5,928 nucleotides of DNA from assembly GCA_947065955.1 (NCBI GenBank), contig CAMSXY010000076.1:1-5928 (forward strand). Reading direction: 5' to 3'. The notes under the pieces were generated by a model. The model was not told the origin of the DNA. It was given only the letters and a program-made list of their open reading frames with translations, and did no database searches. Source of the DNA: an uncultured Caryophanales bacterium (GTDB lineage Bacteria; Bacillota_I; Bacilli_A; RF39; UBA660). The position numbers and the translations under genes were made by a program. This document shows positions 5,638 to 5,928 of this stretch, in pieces (position 1 is the stretch's first letter; the number at the start of each line of letters is the position of its first letter).

Positions 5638-5679
5638 AATTAAAAACCTTAACATACTTCTCTGCTAAGGTTTTTAATT
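5638..5679. terminator. Perfect 14-bp inverted repeat, terminator-like
   Basis: The arm aattaaaaacctta (5638-5651) is perfectly complementary to taaggtttttaatt (5666-5679), separated by 14 bases. Each arm carries an A5 or T5 run next to the CCTTA/TAAGG core, the layout of a bidirectional intrinsic terminator. On the minus strand it would follow the cut reading frame at 5787; on the plus strand it ends in T5AATTATATATTATTTTT. It overlaps the 5' edge of the relaxase remnant. The low GC content of the stem limits confidence that it terminates transcription; as a repeat it is certain. Confidence 0.5.
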
Positions 5680-5786
5680 ATATATTATTTTTGGTTAACT
5701 CTATTTGATAAGTTTAGCTTTGCATTTTTTTCTTATGTTTAAGAATCCTATTTACGATACTTCTTTATTAGTTTAAGTTATTTTTA
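5680..5786. other. AT-rich spacer with no recognisable feature
   Basis: The 107 bases between the inverted repeat and the partial reading frame contain stops in all frames and no clear motif. A short minus-strand stretch (KNAKLNLSNRVNQK, about 5732-5690) could be a trace of the relaxase N-terminal region, but I cannot support that. Confidence 0.4.
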
Positions 5787-5884
5787 TTAAACTTGTAATT
5801 TTTTTATTGTTAATACAAGTCCTCTTACTGTTGTATATTTTACTCCACCACTTGTAACAAGTTGAATTTGAACATTTTTTGCTT
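5787..5884 (-). CDS. Possible C-terminal end of an unidentified protein (cut by the adapter)
   Basis: A minus-strand frame is open from the insert edge to a TAA at 5789-5787, giving about 31 residues: AKNVQIQLVTSGGVKYTTV followed by RGLVLTIKKLQV. The alternating hydrophobic and polar residues look like beta strands, and a stop-free run of this length is not common in such AT-rich sequence, though it can occur by chance. No start is visible because the right adapter interrupts it. It does not resemble the C-termini of the genes that usually precede yqfC (YqeY, FloA, NfeD). It may belong to the same accessory element as the relaxase remnant. Confidence 0.35.
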
Positions 5885-5928
5885 AGATCGGAAGAGCACA
5901 CGTCTGAACTCCAGTCACCCAAGTCTAT
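5885..5928. other. Illumina TruSeq-type read-2 adapter with index (not genomic)
   Basis: Positions 5885-5918 match the standard Illumina read-2 adapter, beginning AGATCGGAAGAGCACACGTC and ending GAACTCCAGTCAC. The next eight bases (5919-5926) fit an i7 index and the last two (AT) the start of the P7 arm. Genomic sequence ends at about 5884. Confidence 0.97.

Larger units (their letters stand above)
5042..5677 (-). pseudogene. Decayed MobV/Pre-type plasmid relaxase (mobilization protein)
   Basis: Homology to MobV relaxases can be followed across five segments in shifting frames. They are: 5677 to about 5405 (YEKEHNEQMKTERPERKKTV, KSVVANEL, MKWANNCMDFVYNDLGYKKE); 5394-5335 (YMDELKPHIHCVALPLVKK, containing the metal-binding HIH motif); 5339-5250 (LDKRTNPERFTISKKQY, KDHIHLSKLQ); 5247-5143 (DIYHFSQ, an in-frame TAA at 5226-5224, then ELREAGFELERGIKGSDKK); and 5140-5042 (LKVKEFKK, NKLTTINK). 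Two of the four frame changes coincide with A7 and A8 runs (5334-5340 and 5141-5148). The N-terminal part with the first relaxase motif and the C-terminal coiled coil are absent. MobV enzymes nick plasmid oriT for conjugative mobilization; this copy cannot be functional. Eight adjacent complete genes with many homopolymers are undamaged, so sequencing error is an unlikely cause. A 99-codon frame (TTG start at 5638) is only its first segment. Confidence 0.88.

Noticed and set aside
5339..5638. A 99-codon reading frame with a TTG start taken as a stand-alone gene
   Set aside because: It is only the first readable segment of the relaxase remnant. Relaxase similarity continues upstream of the TTG, and beyond about 5405 the true homology moves to another frame, leaving a meaningless tail up to the stop.
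45..5884. CRISPR array, tRNA, rRNA, riboswitch or intact transposase
   Set aside because: I saw no regularly spaced repeats, cloverleaf-like sequence, conserved RNA motif or transposase coding sequence in either strand.

Overview
The window is one adapter-bounded sequencing insert from a strongly AT-rich, low-GC Gram-positive genome. It begins with an Illumina TruSeq-type read-1 adapter (to about position 44) and ends with the read-2 adapter (from about 5885). Only about 45-5884 is biological, and the genes touching those limits are cut by library construction. Every gene is on the minus strand, so transcription runs from right to left. TGA ends cdd and the vanZ-like gene and TGG encodes Trp, so the genetic code is the ordinary bacterial one rather than a Mollicutes code. 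Gene order and the sporulation genes point to an endospore-forming, or ancestrally spore-forming, Bacillota lineage. An uncultivated gut-type Bacilli or Erysipelotrichia relative is a guess.

Region 1 (4992 down to 45) is a compact operon: yqfC - yqfD - vanZ-like - ybeY - dgkA - unknown 150-aa gene - cdd - era - yqzL - recO (5' part only). This is the classic Bacillus yqfC-to-recO cluster with two changes. The phoH and yqfF genes usually found between yqfD and ybeY are absent, and a VanZ-family membrane protein sits there instead. An unrecognised 150-aa gene is inserted between dgkA and cdd. Neighbours overlap or nearly touch: there are ATGA stop/start overlaps at ybeY and era, 8-20 bp overlaps elsewhere, and Shine-Dalgarno sites lie inside the preceding gene, so translation is probably coupled. 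The two genes missed by a length filter, yqzL (28 aa) and the recO 5' end, lie between era and the left adapter.

The operon mixes an early sporulation pair (YqfC/YqfD, mother-cell sigma-E genes in Bacillus), rRNA maturation and 30S assembly (YbeY, Era), lipid-carrier recycling (DgkA/UndK), pyrimidine salvage (Cdd) and DNA repair (RecO). A weak sigma-E-like -10 element lies just before yqfC.

Region 2 (about 5042-5884) is accessory debris. It holds the remnant of a MobV/Pre-type plasmid relaxase, broken by at least four frame changes plus an in-frame stop, a terminator-like hairpin on its yqfC side, a perfect 14-bp inverted repeat on its other side, and a short open reading frame cut by the right adapter that may be the C-terminus of an unidentified protein. 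It looks like the scar of a mobilizable element upstream of a housekeeping operon. I found no intact defence system, CRISPR array, RNA gene or new multi-gene system. The most unusual points are the remodelled operon and the decayed relaxase.
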